64,000 nucleotides of DNA from an uncultured SAR116 cluster alpha proteobacterium (GCA_902632595.1 CACPDC010000003.1:41001-105000); one strand, 5' to 3'; counted from the stretch's first letter, positions 38,926 through 48,210 are shown. Numbers and translations: made by a program. Notes: generated by a model from the sequence alone, not told the origin.

Positions 38926-40041
38926 CTAGGCTGAAAGCCATAATTCCTGTAGAAACTCATCTATTATTTTCTGGCCAGCTAATCCTATGATTTGATTTCG
39001 TAAATTTGCAAATGGTCCGTACATTCGAAAGATATTGCCAGATATTTGACTTTTCCTAGCAACAGAGTGGGCTTCAGGCATTCGTAATTTTATCATATTA
39101 TCTAATGTATCAGAGATAGAAGAGCCATTTGCAAGTTCTGTCTCAATACATGCAACATCCATAAAGGATTGACCCGCACCTTGGGCCAAGTGGGGCGGCA
39201 TGGGGTGTGCAGCATCTCCAATTAAAGTAATGGAACCCCTGCGCCAGTTAAATGAAAGTTCACTATTTTTAATTGTTGTTAAGTTCCAAAAATCTGATTT
39301 TTCTCCAAGGATAGAGAGTACGGGGTGATTTAAAAATATAGATTTGATGGAGGTTTTTGAGAAAAATTTTTCAGAAAATGCAAATACAAAGTTGACATAT
39401 TTACCGTTCCGAATTGGGTAGGATACCAAGTGGCAGGAGTCACCTAACCATAATTGAAGATTTGGATAGGAAAAACCAGTTGGGATTATTGATGAAGGAA
39501 ATACACCCCTATAAATTGAATATCCAGAATCTGCTCGATTAGCGCTTGGGTTAACAAATTTTCTTGTCTTACCATCCCAGCCATCAGCACCAATTATAAA
39601 AGAGGCTGTAAGTATATCAGCGTTATCAAGTATCAAGCTGGTATTATTCAATTGGTCGGAAATGGCGATAACTTTTGAATCGATGAATTCAATCAGAGTA
39701 TTTTCTAAACATTTTTTTAATAGGATCTGGAAGAGATCTTGGCGCGACATTGATAAATAAGGAGAGCTATCTTTCGATAAGGATATATTTGTAAGACTGG
39801 AACCCAATTCAAATGATTTGATATCGACTGCCAACAGCTTATCGGCTTGACGTAAAACTTCATTATCTAAATCCAATCTAGATAAAGCGGATAACCCGTT
39901 GGGAGCGATTTGCAATCCACCTATAATTTGTGCCTTTTTTTTAGGTGCGATAATTTTAATCTTGTGTCCATACTTTGCAAAGGCAATGGCTGTTCCAAGA
40001 CCGCTAAAACTATTCCCTATAACAATGATCTCTTCATTCAT
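38926..40041 (-). CDS. FAD-dependent monooxygenase (salicylate-hydroxylase/UbiH-like)
   Basis: A 371-residue flavoprotein of the aromatic hydroxylase (PHBH) fold. The second FAD motif is LIGDAAHPMPPHLAQGAGQSFMDV near residue 280, and FIIGADGWDGKTRKF near 147 is the DG region. The N-terminal dinucleotide motif reads IVIGNSFSGLGTAIAFAK instead of the usual GxGxxG, so the first Gly pair is altered (G-N-S-F-S-G). The family includes salicylate 1-hydroxylase, UbiH-like and 6-hydroxynicotinate monooxygenases; I cannot choose a substrate. It stands alone on the minus strand between hppA and the peroxidase. The altered motif could still bind FAD, since variants of this loop exist. Confidence 0.8.
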   Translation of the reverse strand: MNEEIIVIGNSFSGLGTAIAFAKYGHKIKIIAPKKKAQIIGGLQIAPNGLSALSRLDLDNEVLRQADKLLAVDIKSFELGSSLTNISLSKDSSPYLSMSRQDLFQILLKKCLENTLIEFIDSKVIAISDQLNNTSLILDNADILTASFIIGADGWDGKTRKFVNPSANRADSGYSIYRGVFPSSIIPTGFSYPNLQLWLGDSCHLVSYPIRNGKYVNFVFAFSEKFFSKTSIKSIFLNHPVLSILGEKSDFWNLTTIKNSELSFNWRRGSITLIGDAAHPMPPHLAQGAGQSFMDVACIETELANGSSISDTLDNMIKLRMPEAHSVARKSQISGNIFRMYGPFANLRNQIIGLAGQKIIDEFLQELWLSA

Positions 40042-40130
40042 TTTAGCTTATAATCTAACGTAAATAGAAAAGCAGGTTAACAATTAGCCAACCCAAATTT
40101 TTTAAGTATTTTGAAAATGGCATGAGTTAA

Positions 40131-42137
40131 TTATATTAGGAGCGGAGCAATTACTAGACTCACAATAGCCATGACATTAATCAGAATGTTCATTGAAGGG
40201 CCAGAGGTATCTTTCAGGGGGTCCCCCACTGTATCTCCAACCACAGCTGCCTTATGAACGTCGGAACCCTTGCCGCCAAAGTTTCCTTTCTCCACATGTT
40301 TTTTTGCATTATCCCAAGCTCCACCAGCATTAGCCATCATTAGTGCCATCATCACGCAACATATTAGTGCGCCACCTAACATGCCTCCAAGTGCTTTAGG
40401 ACCGAGGCCAAATCCAATTATAACAGGAGCAAGAACCGCAAGCGAACCTGGAAGTATCATTCGACGGAGCGCGGCGCGCGTTGCAATGTCAACACACCTC
40501 GCTGTATCTGGTTTTGCCTTTCCTTCCATAAGACCAGGAATTTCTTTAAATTGACGACGAACTTCGATGATCATTTCGAACGCCGCATCGCCGACCGCAG
40601 TCATTGTAATAGAGCTAACAATGAAAGGAAAGATTCCACCAATAAACATACCAACCAACACAATTGGATCGTTTATCGCTAAAACAAAATTAGGATCTCC
40701 GTTACTTACCTTAACAATATAAGCGCTTATTAAAGCAAGAGCAGCGAGAGCGGCTGCACTTATTGCAAACCCTTTGCCAATAGCTGCAGTGCTATTTCCA
40801 ACTTCGTCAAGTGAGTCAGTTATCTCACGTGTTTCAGGACCCATTTCAGCCATTTCTGCAATACCACCAGCATTATCCGCAACTGGACCATAGGCATCAA
40901 TCGCCATGGTAATACCGACAGTAGCTAGCATTCCGACAGCGGCCATTCCAACTCCATAAAGGCCCGCTGAGAGGTTGGCGAAGAAAATAATGGCAGCAAT
41001 TGTTAGGACAGGAATAGCAACAGATTGCATGCCTATTGCTAATCCAGAAATCATAATGGTTGCTGGACCCGTTTCTCCATCTTTAGCGATCTTACGAACG
41101 GGAGCCCCACCAGTGTAGTATTCCGTCACAAGACCAACAATTATACCACCAATCGCTCCAACCAGAACTGCATACCAAACTCCAACTGAGGCACCCATAT
41201 TAGTAATAACAAAATAGGCGGCTACGATAAAAACAACTGCAGAGCCAATAGTTCCAAAACGCAATGCCACATCAGCACTGCGATTTGAAAACATGCGAAC
41301 GGATAAAATGCCGAGTAGAGAACAAATTAGTCCAGTAGAGGCAAGAACGAGAGGCATAAATTGCAACACTGACCTATCTCCACCGAGTCCTTCCAAAGAG
41401 GCCAAAGACATGGATGCCGCTAGGGCCATAGATGCAATCATGGCGCCGCAATAAGATTCAAATATGTCTGACCCCATACCAGCTACATCACCAACGTTAT
41501 CTCCAACATTATCGGCGATGACAGCCGGATTTCGGGGGTCATCTTCTGGGATTCCCGCCTCAACCTTACCAACAAGATCTGCTCCTACATCCGCAGATTT
41601 CGTAAATATTCCTCCACCAACTCGGCTAAATAGCGCTACAGATGAACCACCCATAGCAAACCCTTCTATAGATTCGATGCCGTGCAAAGTGTTTCCCATA
41701 AACCCATAGAGAATACCAATTCCTAACAAACCCATTGAAGCAACAGTCAAGCCCATTATTGAACCGCCAAAAAAGGCAATGTTTAGGGCTTCGGCTGCCC
41801 CCTTGGATTTTGCAGCTACAGCGGTTCTTACATTTGCTTTGGTAGCGGTGTACATGCCTATATACCCAGCAGTTCCAGAACATAATGCGCCTAGTGTAAA
41901 GGCAATAGCGGTGCCTTCTCCTAAGCTAACGTAGAGCGCAATGATGCAAATTAAACAAAAAACGGCAAGCCTCTTATATTCACTTGCCATGAAAACCATA
42001 GCTCCAAGATGTATCTCATCCGCTATATCTTTTTCTGGGCCTGTTCCTACAGGCGATTTTTTGATCCATTGATAAATAAAAAAAGATACCAATAAGCCTA
42101 AAGCTCCGAGAGCGACAGGAATAAGCGCGCTGGTCAT
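40131..42137 (-). CDS. hppA: Membrane-bound proton/sodium-translocating pyrophosphatase
   Basis: Integral pump that uses pyrophosphate hydrolysis to move H+ or Na+ out of the cytoplasm. It has 668 residues and about 16 membrane helices. The substrate motif [20 protein letters not shown], the double [21 protein letters not shown] segment and the C-terminal [17 protein letters not shown] are intact. The determinant after GNSTAA is Ala ([11 protein letters not shown]), as in K+-dependent enzymes, rather than Lys as in K+-independent ones. The pumped ion cannot be fixed from this. Membrane pyrophosphatases are frequent in streamlined marine bacteria as an energy-saving device. Confidence 0.95.
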   Translation of the reverse strand: MTSALIPVALGALGLLVSFFIYQWIKKSPVGTGPEKDIADEIHLGAMVFMASEYKRLAVFCLICIIALYVSLGEGTAIAFTLGALCSGTAGYIGMYTATKANVRTAVAAKSKGAAEALNIAFFGGSIMGLTVASMGLLGIGILYGFMGNTLHGIESIEGFAMGGSSVALFSRVGGGIFTKSADVGADLVGKVEAGIPEDDPRNPAVIADNVGDNVGDVAGMGSDIFESYCGAMIASMALAASMSLASLEGLGGDRSVLQFMPLVLASTGLICSLLGILSVRMFSNRSADVALRFGTIGSAVVFIVAAYFVITNMGASVGVWYAVLVGAIGGIIVGLVTEYYTGGAPVRKIAKDGETGPATIMISGLAIGMQSVAIPVLTIAAIIFFANLSAGLYGVGMAAVGMLATVGITMAIDAYGPVADNAGGIAEMAEMGPETREITDSLDEVGNSTAAIGKGFAISAAALAALALISAYIVKVSNGDPNFVLAINDPIVLVGMFIGGIFPFIVSSITMTAVGDAAFEMIIEVRRQFKEIPGLMEGKAKPDTARCVDIATRAALRRMILPGSLAVLAPVIIGFGLGPKALGGMLGGALICCVMMALMMANAGGAWDNAKKHVEKGNFGGKGSDVHKAAVVGDTVGDPLKDTSGPSMNILINVMAIVSLVIAPLLI

Positions 42138-42295
42138 AATTTAACTACCTCTTGAAAGTGTTTTAAAGAAATTACGCTTAGCCAAAATTCTATTTAACCA
42201 AACGAGCTAGGTTATAGTAATAAAGTGTTATTCTGTAAAGTGTAAACCCTCATTACATTGATAAGGCCACATACTTTTTTGCAAAAACTAAATAA

Positions 42296-42324
42296 TTGAT
42301 TAGGCATTAGTTTCGTGATAATAT
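42296..42324 (+). promoter_or_regulatory. Possible sigma-70 promoter for the glycine-riboswitch transcript
   Basis: TTGATT (42296-42301) and TAATAT (42319-42324) have a 17-base spacer, and the first riboswitch aptamer begins about 18 bases later. It fits a promoter whose transcript starts at the riboswitch. The preceding 160 bases, up to the hppA start, hold no ORF and presumably also the divergent hppA promoter. Confidence 0.5.
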
Positions 42325-42342
42325 ATTTCTGTTCAATACGCT

Positions 42343-42545
42343 AGTTGGGAGAGACCGTAAATAAACTCAGCATAAGGGTTCTAATACGGCGCCGAAGGAG
42401 CACAAGCCTCATAATCTCTCAGGCACAAAGGGTCAATTAGTGTGAGCAGTCTGGAAAGTGATCAAAAAAAGATCCACCGAAGGGGATAACAAGATAGATA
42501 TAAGTTTTTTATCTTGGAAAACATCAGGTTAAAAAGACAGGCGAG
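42343..42545 (+). promoter_or_regulatory. Tandem glycine riboswitch (two aptamers)
   Basis: Two glycine aptamers in series, the classic cooperative arrangement. Aptamer 1 shows GGGAGAGACC (42347-42356), GCGCCGAAGGAG (42389-42400) and CTCTCAGGCACAAAGG (42416-42431). Aptamer 2 shows GTCTGGAAAG (42449-42458), CCACCGAAGGGG (about 42474-42485) and ATCAGGTTAAAAAGACAG (42523-42540). These match the conserved GCCGAAGGAGCAA / CTCTCAGGCAAAAGG and ACCGAAGGGG / TCAGGT...GACAG cores of the class. It ends about 50 bases before a D-amino-acid dehydrogenase-type gene, so free glycine should control that gene. Confidence 0.92.
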
Positions 42546-42580
42546 GTGTATTTTTAAAGCCTTAAAAGGCAGTTATACAC
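42546..42580 (+). promoter_or_regulatory. Hairpin in the riboswitch expression platform
   Basis: GTGTAT (42546-42551) pairs with ATACAC (42575-42580), and inside it GCCTT pairs with AAGGC (42559-42570). The hairpin ends three bases before the GGAG ribosome site at 42584. There is no T tract after it, so control is more likely at translation initiation, or via the fold competing with aptamer 2, than by termination. Confidence 0.5.
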
Positions 42581-42596
42581 GTTGGAGCCTGTAGTA

Positions 42597-43811
42597 ATGA
42601 AATCTATCGCGATTATAGGAGCTGGTGTTACTGGAGTAACCACCGCATTCGTATTGTGTCAACTTGGATACAAAGTCACAGTTTTTGAGAAACAAAAATA
42701 TCCATCTGTTATGACTTCATATGCCAATGGGGGACAGCTTTCTGCTAGCAATGCAGAGGTATGGAATCATTTTGGCATTATTTTAAAAGCAACGAAATGG
42801 TTGTTGAGGAAGGATGCTCCCCTTAAGATTAACTTTTGGCCTGACTGGCATAAAGTAAGCTGGCTTACCGAATTTTTTTTTCAAATACGAAATTATGAAA
42901 AAAATACTATAGCAACCACAGAAATGGCGATTGAGTCGCGTAAATATATGCAAAAAATTATTGATGATACTGGTATAAAATTTGATCGATCAAATTGCGG
43001 TATATTACATGTATATAAAAGCCATGCTGAGTTCGAACACGCACACAGGGTAAACGAACTATTGGCCAAAGGTGGTTTAGAGCGTCGCCGATTGAACGAA
43101 AAAGAGGTTCTAGAAATAGAGCCTAGCTTAAAGACAAACTATGTAGGTGGATATTATACAAAAACAGATTCTACAGGCGATATTCACAAATTCACATTAA
43201 ATTTAGCAAGAGTTGCCAATGAACGGGGCGTTAAATTTCAACTTAATACGAATGTAAAGTCAATCAAAGCTAAGGGTTCAGAAGTAGATATAAGGTTTTA
43301 CCCGTTTAATATGGGCCAAAAAATAGAAACATTTGATACGTGCGTTATTTGTGCTGGCGTTGCTAGTCACAGATTTGCAAAAATGTTGGGAGACAGAGTT
43401 AATATTTATCCAATAAAGGGTTACTCAATTACATTGCCATTAGCTGACAAAGTTTCCCAAAAAAAGGCACCGAAGGTTAGTATACTTGATGACGAGGCAA
43501 AAATAGTCACATCCAGATTGGGTAAAAACAGATTTAGGGTTGCTGGAACAGCAGAAATATCTGGTTGCAATCTAGATATTTTAGATGCTCGTATCAATCC
43601 ACTCAAAAAATGGGTGGAACAGAATTGTCCGGAAGTTTCGACTAAAGATGCGCAACCATGGGCTGGCTTGAGACCGATGAGGCCTAATATGATGCCTCTC
43701 GTTTCGAGAGGCAAAAGAGAAAATATTTTCTATAATACTGGTCATGGCCATTTAGGATGGACTCTTGCATGTTACACCGCAAATATGGTAGGCGAATTGA
43801 TTAGAGATTAG
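42597..43811 (+). CDS. dadA: DadA-type FAD-dependent D-amino-acid dehydrogenase / glycine oxidase-like
   Basis: Flavoprotein that oxidatively deaminates D-amino acids or glycine, feeding electrons to the respiratory chain (DadA) or to oxygen (glycine oxidase). It has 404 residues. The FAD motif is IAIIGAGVTGVTTAFVL near residue 4; DadA-type blocks are SYANGGQLSASNAEVWN near 45, the flavin-pocket segment YPIKGYSITLPL, PWAGLRPMRPNMMPLV and NTGHGHLGWTLAC near the C-terminus. ATG 42597 is chosen because GGAG lies at 42584-42587; the ORF-track TTG at 42582 overlaps that site. It is the only gene downstream of the tandem glycine riboswitch, which points to glycine, or a product of its breakdown, as the physiological cue. 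Confidence 0.9.
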   Translation: MKSIAIIGAGVTGVTTAFVLCQLGYKVTVFEKQKYPSVMTSYANGGQLSASNAEVWNHFGIILKATKWLLRKDAPLKINFWPDWHKVSWLTEFFFQIRNYEKNTIATTEMAIESRKYMQKIIDDTGIKFDRSNCGILHVYKSHAEFEHAHRVNELLAKGGLERRRLNEKEVLEIEPSLKTNYVGGYYTKTDSTGDIHKFTLNLARVANERGVKFQLNTNVKSIKAKGSEVDIRFYPFNMGQKIETFDTCVICAGVASHRFAKMLGDRVNIYPIKGYSITLPLADKVSQKKAPKVSILDDEAKIVTSRLGKNRFRVAGTAEISGCNLDILDARINPLKKWVEQNCPEVSTKDAQPWAGLRPMRPNMMPLVSRGKRENIFYNTGHGHLGWTLACYTANMVGELIRD

Positions 43812-43869
43812 ACTAGCAAAACACTATATTTGTGTTGGTTGATTTATAGAAAAATGAAATGTTTCATTA

Positions 43870-44922
43870 ATGAAAACTTCGCTAAATCAGATCGTCATCA
43901 TTAAACCTGATGATTGGCATTTACATCTTCGGGACGGCGAGATTATGAAGGCAGTATTGCCTTCGAGTTATCGCTGGTCAAGACGGGCAATTGTTATGCC
44001 AAATCTGGTGCCCCCTGTATTAACAAGCAAAGATGCCTGCTCTTATTTAACTAGAATAAAAGCTTGTATAGAAAAAACGGTTGATTTTGACCCGCTACTT
44101 ACTCTTTATCTTACCGAGGAAACAAATGCGAAAGACGTGGTTTTAGCTTTTCGTGAAAAAATTATTAAGGCTGTAAAATTTTATCCAGCTGGAGCGACCA
44201 CTAATTCGCATAATGGTGTAAAAAAAATAAAAAAAATCTATCCTGTTTTGTCGGCCATGTCAGAAGAGGGTATCCCATTACTGATTCATGGGGAAGTTAC
44301 TGACCCTTCTGTAGACATTTTTGATAGAGAAGCTGTTTTTATTGAAAAAATTTTGGCCCCTATTCGTTTGGAATATCCAGACTTAAATATTGTGATGGAA
44401 CACATAACAACAAAGCAATCTGTTGACTATATTTTGTCCGAAAACAGTAGGTTAGCAGCTACCATTACCCCCCACCACCTCATTTTAAATAGAAATGCAA
44501 TTTTTGAGGGTGGTATAAGACCACATTATTATTGTTTACCGGTTTTAAAACGTGAAGTTCATAGGCAAGCCCTAATTAACGTAGCCATAAAAGGGCACAA
44601 AAAATTTTTTCTTGGAACAGATAGCGCACCTCATTTAGATAAAGTAAAGATTGACGCCTGTGGATGTGCTGGTATTTTCAATTCCCCCTATGCCTTAGAA
44701 ATACTGACTCAATTTTTTGATAATCATAATGCACTTGAAAATTTAGAGAAATTCACAAGTATTAATGGAGCAAATTTTTATAAATTACCTCATAACAAAG
44801 AAAAAATATCATTAATAAAAAGTGATAAGTCGTTTCATATGCCAGAGGCACTTGAAACAAGTGAGGGGCCGATCACTCTGTTCAATCCAAAAATGCAAGT
44901 TTTTTGGCAAATTGTAAATTGA
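43870..44922 (+). CDS. pyrC: Dihydroorotase (class II, PyrC)
   Basis: Zinc enzyme that cyclises N-carbamoyl-aspartate to dihydroorotate in pyrimidine synthesis. The 350-residue length and order match E. coli PyrC: metal motif PDDWHLHLRDGE near residue 11, the carboxylated-lysine region KAVKFYPAGATTNSHNGV near 97, LIHGEVTD near 139, ITPHHLILNRN near 200 and the catalytic Asp region LGTDSAPH near 255. It follows the riboswitch gene by 58 bases and may be read through from it, but it is a separate pathway gene. PyrE lies 4.2 kb downstream, beyond the polyamine importer. Confidence 0.95.
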   Translation: MKTSLNQIVIIKPDDWHLHLRDGEIMKAVLPSSYRWSRRAIVMPNLVPPVLTSKDACSYLTRIKACIEKTVDFDPLLTLYLTEETNAKDVVLAFREKIIKAVKFYPAGATTNSHNGVKKIKKIYPVLSAMSEEGIPLLIHGEVTDPSVDIFDREAVFIEKILAPIRLEYPDLNIVMEHITTKQSVDYILSENSRLAATITPHHLILNRNAIFEGGIRPHYYCLPVLKREVHRQALINVAIKGHKKFFLGTDSAPHLDKVKIDACGCAGIFNSPYALEILTQFFDNHNALENLEKFTSINGANFYKLPHNKEKISLIKSDKSFHMPEALETSEGPITLFNPKMQVFWQIVN

Positions 44923-44947
44923 AGTCTGTATAATTTTACTTGTTGGT

Positions 44948-44965
44948 ATGCTTTAATAAGCATAT
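44948..44965. repeat. Perfect inverted repeat between pyrC and potF
   Basis: TATGCTT and AAGCATA flank a four-base loop (TAAT). There is no T run downstream, so a terminator is unlikely. It lies 45 bases before the potF ATG and could be an operator or a leader hairpin. It is similar in design to the repeat ahead of dnaN. Confidence 0.45.
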
Positions 44966-45009
44966 AAATGAAGCTATTTTTAATCGAGGTTTTTTGAGGA
45001 GTTAGTTCT

Positions 45010-46143
45010 ATGTCTCGTTCAAATCTTTTTTTAGTTGTTGGTGTAATTATTGCTGCTTTGGCTATTTTTCTAAATTTTGATACTGAAAATGCCCAAAAAA
45101 GCAAGGTTGCTGATTTAGACAACAAACTTAATATTTATAACTGGTCAGATTATATCGCGGAGGATACGATTTCTAATTTCGAGGCAGAGACTGGTATTCA
45201 GGTTACTTACGATATGTATGATTCTAATGAAGTTTTGGAAGCAAAAATGCTCGCTGGATCCTCCGGTTATGACCTTGTTGTCCCAACTGCCGATTTTCTT
45301 GCGCGTGGTCGTGAAGCCGGGGCCTATCAGGATATGGATATATCAAAAATTCCTAATGCAAAAAATCAGAATCCCCAAATTCAGGCTCAAGCTGATGAAA
45401 TGACGGGTTCAACTAATGCGGGACTCGTATACATGTGGGGTTCCACGGGAATTGCTTATAATGAGGACATGATAGCGGAACGATTTGGAGAAGATGCCCC
45501 CACGGATAGTTGGTCGCTCATTTTAGATCCTGTAAATGCTGCGAAATTGGAAGATTGTGGTATTGCTGTACTAGACGCACCTACAGATGTATTGCCAAAC
45601 ATTATGACCTATTTAGGTTATGACGGTACTTCAATGGAGGAGGCCCATTTTGAGGCTGCGGGAGAAGCTTTAACTGCAATTCGCCCTTATTTAAGATACA
45701 TAAATTCTAGTCAGTCCATTAATGACATAGCAAATGGTGATATTTGTGCAGCTATAATGTGGTCAGGTGATGCGTTTCAAGCTGCATATAGAGCGGAGGA
45801 AGCAGAAAACGGAAATGTGATTGATTATTACATTCCTAATGAGGGTACTAATCTTTGGTTTGATGTCATGGCTATCCCTGCAGACGCTAAAAACATTGAT
45901 AACGCCTATAAATTTGTAGATTACATGATGCGAGCAGATGTAGCCGCAGAGAATGTTAATTACGTTTGGTATGCAAGCGGGAATAAAGCTGCTGAGGCAT
46001 CTATAGATCCTGAGATTTTATCACATCCAGGCATTTATCCCACAGAAAAGGCAAAAGAAAAATTATTTGTTACTCCGGTTTATGACCCCGAAACAGATAG
46101 GATTGTAACAAGGGTTTGGAACCGTTTTCTTGCAGGTAATTAA
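45010..46143 (+). CDS. potF: Polyamine ABC transporter periplasmic binding protein
   Basis: Putrescine/spermidine-binding protein of the PotD/PotF family, 377 residues. A hydrophobic N-terminus (LFLVVGVIIAALAIFLNF) serves as signal peptide or anchor. The mature start LNIYNWSDYIAEDTISNFEAETGI is the family hallmark, and GYDLVVPTADFLARG, MWGSTGIAYNEDM and MWSGDAFQAAYRAEE carry conserved ligand-pocket residues. GGAG lies just upstream of the ATG. A strong hairpin follows the stop. Similarity to PotF is suggested by sequence, but the preferred polyamine needs experiment. Confidence 0.93.
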   Translation: MSRSNLFLVVGVIIAALAIFLNFDTENAQKSKVADLDNKLNIYNWSDYIAEDTISNFEAETGIQVTYDMYDSNEVLEAKMLAGSSGYDLVVPTADFLARGREAGAYQDMDISKIPNAKNQNPQIQAQADEMTGSTNAGLVYMWGSTGIAYNEDMIAERFGEDAPTDSWSLILDPVNAAKLEDCGIAVLDAPTDVLPNIMTYLGYDGTSMEEAHFEAAGEALTAIRPYLRYINSSQSINDIANGDICAAIMWSGDAFQAAYRAEEAENGNVIDYYIPNEGTNLWFDVMAIPADAKNIDNAYKFVDYMMRADVAAENVNYVWYASGNKAAEASIDPEILSHPGIYPTEKAKEKLFVTPVYDPETDRIVTRVWNRFLAGN

Positions 46144-46171
46144 AAGCTGTTAAGAGATTTTGCGTAAGTTT

Positions 46172-46210
46172 TGAAAGCCACCTTTTTTGTGAGTAAATTG
46201 GTGGCTTTCA
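46172..46210 (+). terminator. Strong intercistronic hairpin after potF
   Basis: TGAAAGCCACC pairs with GGTGGCTTTCA over 11 perfect base pairs with a 17-base loop, starting 28 bases after the potF stop and ending 33 bases before potG. A TTTTG follows. It probably reduces readthrough or stabilises the potF message, as seen after the other binding-protein genes in the window. Confidence 0.75.
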
Positions 46211-46242
46211 TTTTGTGAAATTAGGGAGCATCTAGCTATTAT

Positions 46243-47316
46243 ATGGCCCCATTTATTAGTATAAAAAATATCTCGAAAAAATACGGTAATTTTTCAGCAG
46301 TGGATAATGTATCTTTTAATTTGCAAAAAGGTGAATTGTTTAGCCTTTTAGGTCCATCTGGTTGCGGTAAAACCACCTTATTGAGGATTTTAGCTGGCTT
46401 TGAGGTCTCAAACACAGGTTCTTTTGAGATCGATGGTCATGATATGGACAATGTCGATCCTGCGGACCGCCCCGTTAACATAATGTTTCAACACTATGCA
46501 CTTTTTCCCCATATGAGTGTTTTCAATAATATTAGTTATGGATTAAGACGAACATCCTTGCCAAAGAGTGAGATTAAAAGTCGTGTTGAAGAATTGCTAG
46601 AGCTAGTCCGTCTTTCTGGTATGAGTGAGCGCAAACCGAAAACGTTATCTGGAGGACAAAAACAGCGTGTCGCGTTAGCACGGGCACTTGCCAGACGTCC
46701 AAAACTTTTATTGTTGGATGAGCCACTTGCAGCTCTAGACAAAAAGTTGCGCTCTGACACTCAGTTTGAAATTTGTAAAATTCAAGAGCAACTTGGTACG
46801 ACGTTTATTGTGGTAACTCATGATCAAGAAGAAGCCATGACTTTGTCTACTAGAATTGGTGTAATGAATGAAGGAAAATTGATACAACTTGGTACGCCAA
46901 AGGAAATCTACGAACAACCACAGACATCGTTTGTTGCAGATTTTGTGGGTGAAATCAGCTTTCTTGAAGCGGTAGTAAAAGAAAACAAAAATACTCACTG
47001 GTTGATGCAGGCAGCTGTGCCCATTTATGTTTCCAGTGATTCTAATTTTAATGTAGGGCAAAAAGTTAAGCTCGCCCTAAGGCCTGAAAAAATTTCACTC
47101 ACATCAAGGCCAACAGGAAATATAAATGAATTTAAGGTCGATATTTTAGATTTTGCTTTCTACGGAGCAGGTACCCAATATAGGGTGATTGGGCCGGAGG
47201 GTGTAAAATTAAAATTGTATCAGTCTCATAATCAGCCAAGCAAAGCTAATTCACCAATGTTAAAAACAGGGTTTGTAAATTTTTCACCAGAAGCGATTAT
47301 TGTTCTCGAAAGTTAA
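46243..47316 (+). CDS. potG: Polyamine ABC transporter ATP-binding protein
   Basis: ATPase subunit of the polyamine importer, 357 residues. The ABC domain has Walker A GPSGCGKTTLL near 38, the Q-loop FQHYALFPHMSV, the signature LSGGQKQRVALARAL near 136 and Walker B LLLLDEPLAALDKKLR, then VTHDQEEAM. The C-terminal TOBE domain (from about 240) has the LALRPEKISL motif and ends the protein. PotA/PotG-type length and domain order are normal. It is followed by two permease genes with almost no spacing, so the four genes form one operon with potF. Confidence 0.95.
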   Translation: MAPFISIKNISKKYGNFSAVDNVSFNLQKGELFSLLGPSGCGKTTLLRILAGFEVSNTGSFEIDGHDMDNVDPADRPVNIMFQHYALFPHMSVFNNISYGLRRTSLPKSEIKSRVEELLELVRLSGMSERKPKTLSGGQKQRVALARALARRPKLLLLDEPLAALDKKLRSDTQFEICKIQEQLGTTFIVVTHDQEEAMTLSTRIGVMNEGKLIQLGTPKEIYEQPQTSFVADFVGEISFLEAVVKENKNTHWLMQAAVPIYVSSDSNFNVGQKVKLALRPEKISLTSRPTGNINEFKVDILDFAFYGAGTQYRVIGPEGVKLKLYQSHNQPSKANSPMLKTGFVNFSPEAIIVLES

Positions 47317-47319
47317 AAA

Positions 47320-48210
47320 ATGAATTATTTTTTTCAAAGATTTGGACGACAGATTGTAATTTGGTTGCCTCTAGCATGGCTTTTGTTATTTTTTATGCTT
47401 CCACTAATAGAAATGATAAATGTGTCTTTTTCCGAAGCAAGGCGAGCAGTGCCACCCTATAATCCTGCATTTCAATTTGGTCCCGGCGGTATATCGTTCC
47501 AACCAGTGGTAGACAATTACTATTTAATTTACGAATACTGGGAAGATTACTTATGGCCTGCGGTTAATAGCATCCGCTTGGCTTTTTTTTCTACACTATA
47601 TTGTCTTTTATTTGCTTACCCAATGGCCTGGTGGATAGCGCGTTCAAATAAATCCTTACAACATATTTTGCTTATATTGGTATTGATGCCTTTCTGGACT
47701 TCATCTCTGTTAAGAATGTATGCATTAATTGGTTTGTTGAACCCAAACGGCTTTATAAATGATATTTTGATATGGGCTGGTGTTACGGTAATTCCCATCC
47801 AAATGATGCAAACTGACTTTTCAATTTATGCTGGGATGGTTCTTACCTATTTACCATTGATGATCTTACCATTATACGCATCTCTTGTGCGACTAGATGG
47901 TTCCATTATAGAGGCAGCAGCAGACCTTGGTGCCAGAAAATGGGATATATTCAAAACTATAATTCTGCCCCTCAGCATACCTGGCATAATTGCAGGTAGT
48001 TTACTCGTTTTCATCCCCGCTGTAGGCGAATTTGTGATACCAGCTTTGCTTGGGGGACCAGAGCAACTAATGCTTGGAAAAGTCATTTGGACTGAATTTT
48101 TCAGGAATAGAGATTGGCCGGTGGCATCTGCGATAGCGATAATACTTATTGCAATAATCATACTACCAATTGTTTACGCGAGATATCAAGATAAAGAGGG
48201 AATTAGCTAA
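47320..48210 (+). CDS. potH: Polyamine ABC transporter permease (PotH/PotB-type)
   Basis: Six-helix inner-membrane permease, 296 residues. After the first helix (IVIWLPLAWLLLFFMLPLIEM) it has the periplasmic stretch typical of PotH, and the EAA loop is IIEAAADLGARKWDIFKTIILPLSIPG near residues 200-222. VFIPAVGEFVIPALLGG near 227 is characteristic of spermidine/putrescine permeases. It starts 3 bases after potG and overlaps potI by one base (TAATG). Together with potI it forms the membrane channel. Confidence 0.94.
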   Translation: MNYFFQRFGRQIVIWLPLAWLLLFFMLPLIEMINVSFSEARRAVPPYNPAFQFGPGGISFQPVVDNYYLIYEYWEDYLWPAVNSIRLAFFSTLYCLLFAYPMAWWIARSNKSLQHILLILVLMPFWTSSLLRMYALIGLLNPNGFINDILIWAGVTVIPIQMMQTDFSIYAGMVLTYLPLMILPLYASLVRLDGSIIEAAADLGARKWDIFKTIILPLSIPGIIAGSLLVFIPAVGEFVIPALLGGPEQLMLGKVIWTEFFRNRDWPVASAIAIILIAIIILPIVYARYQDKEGIS

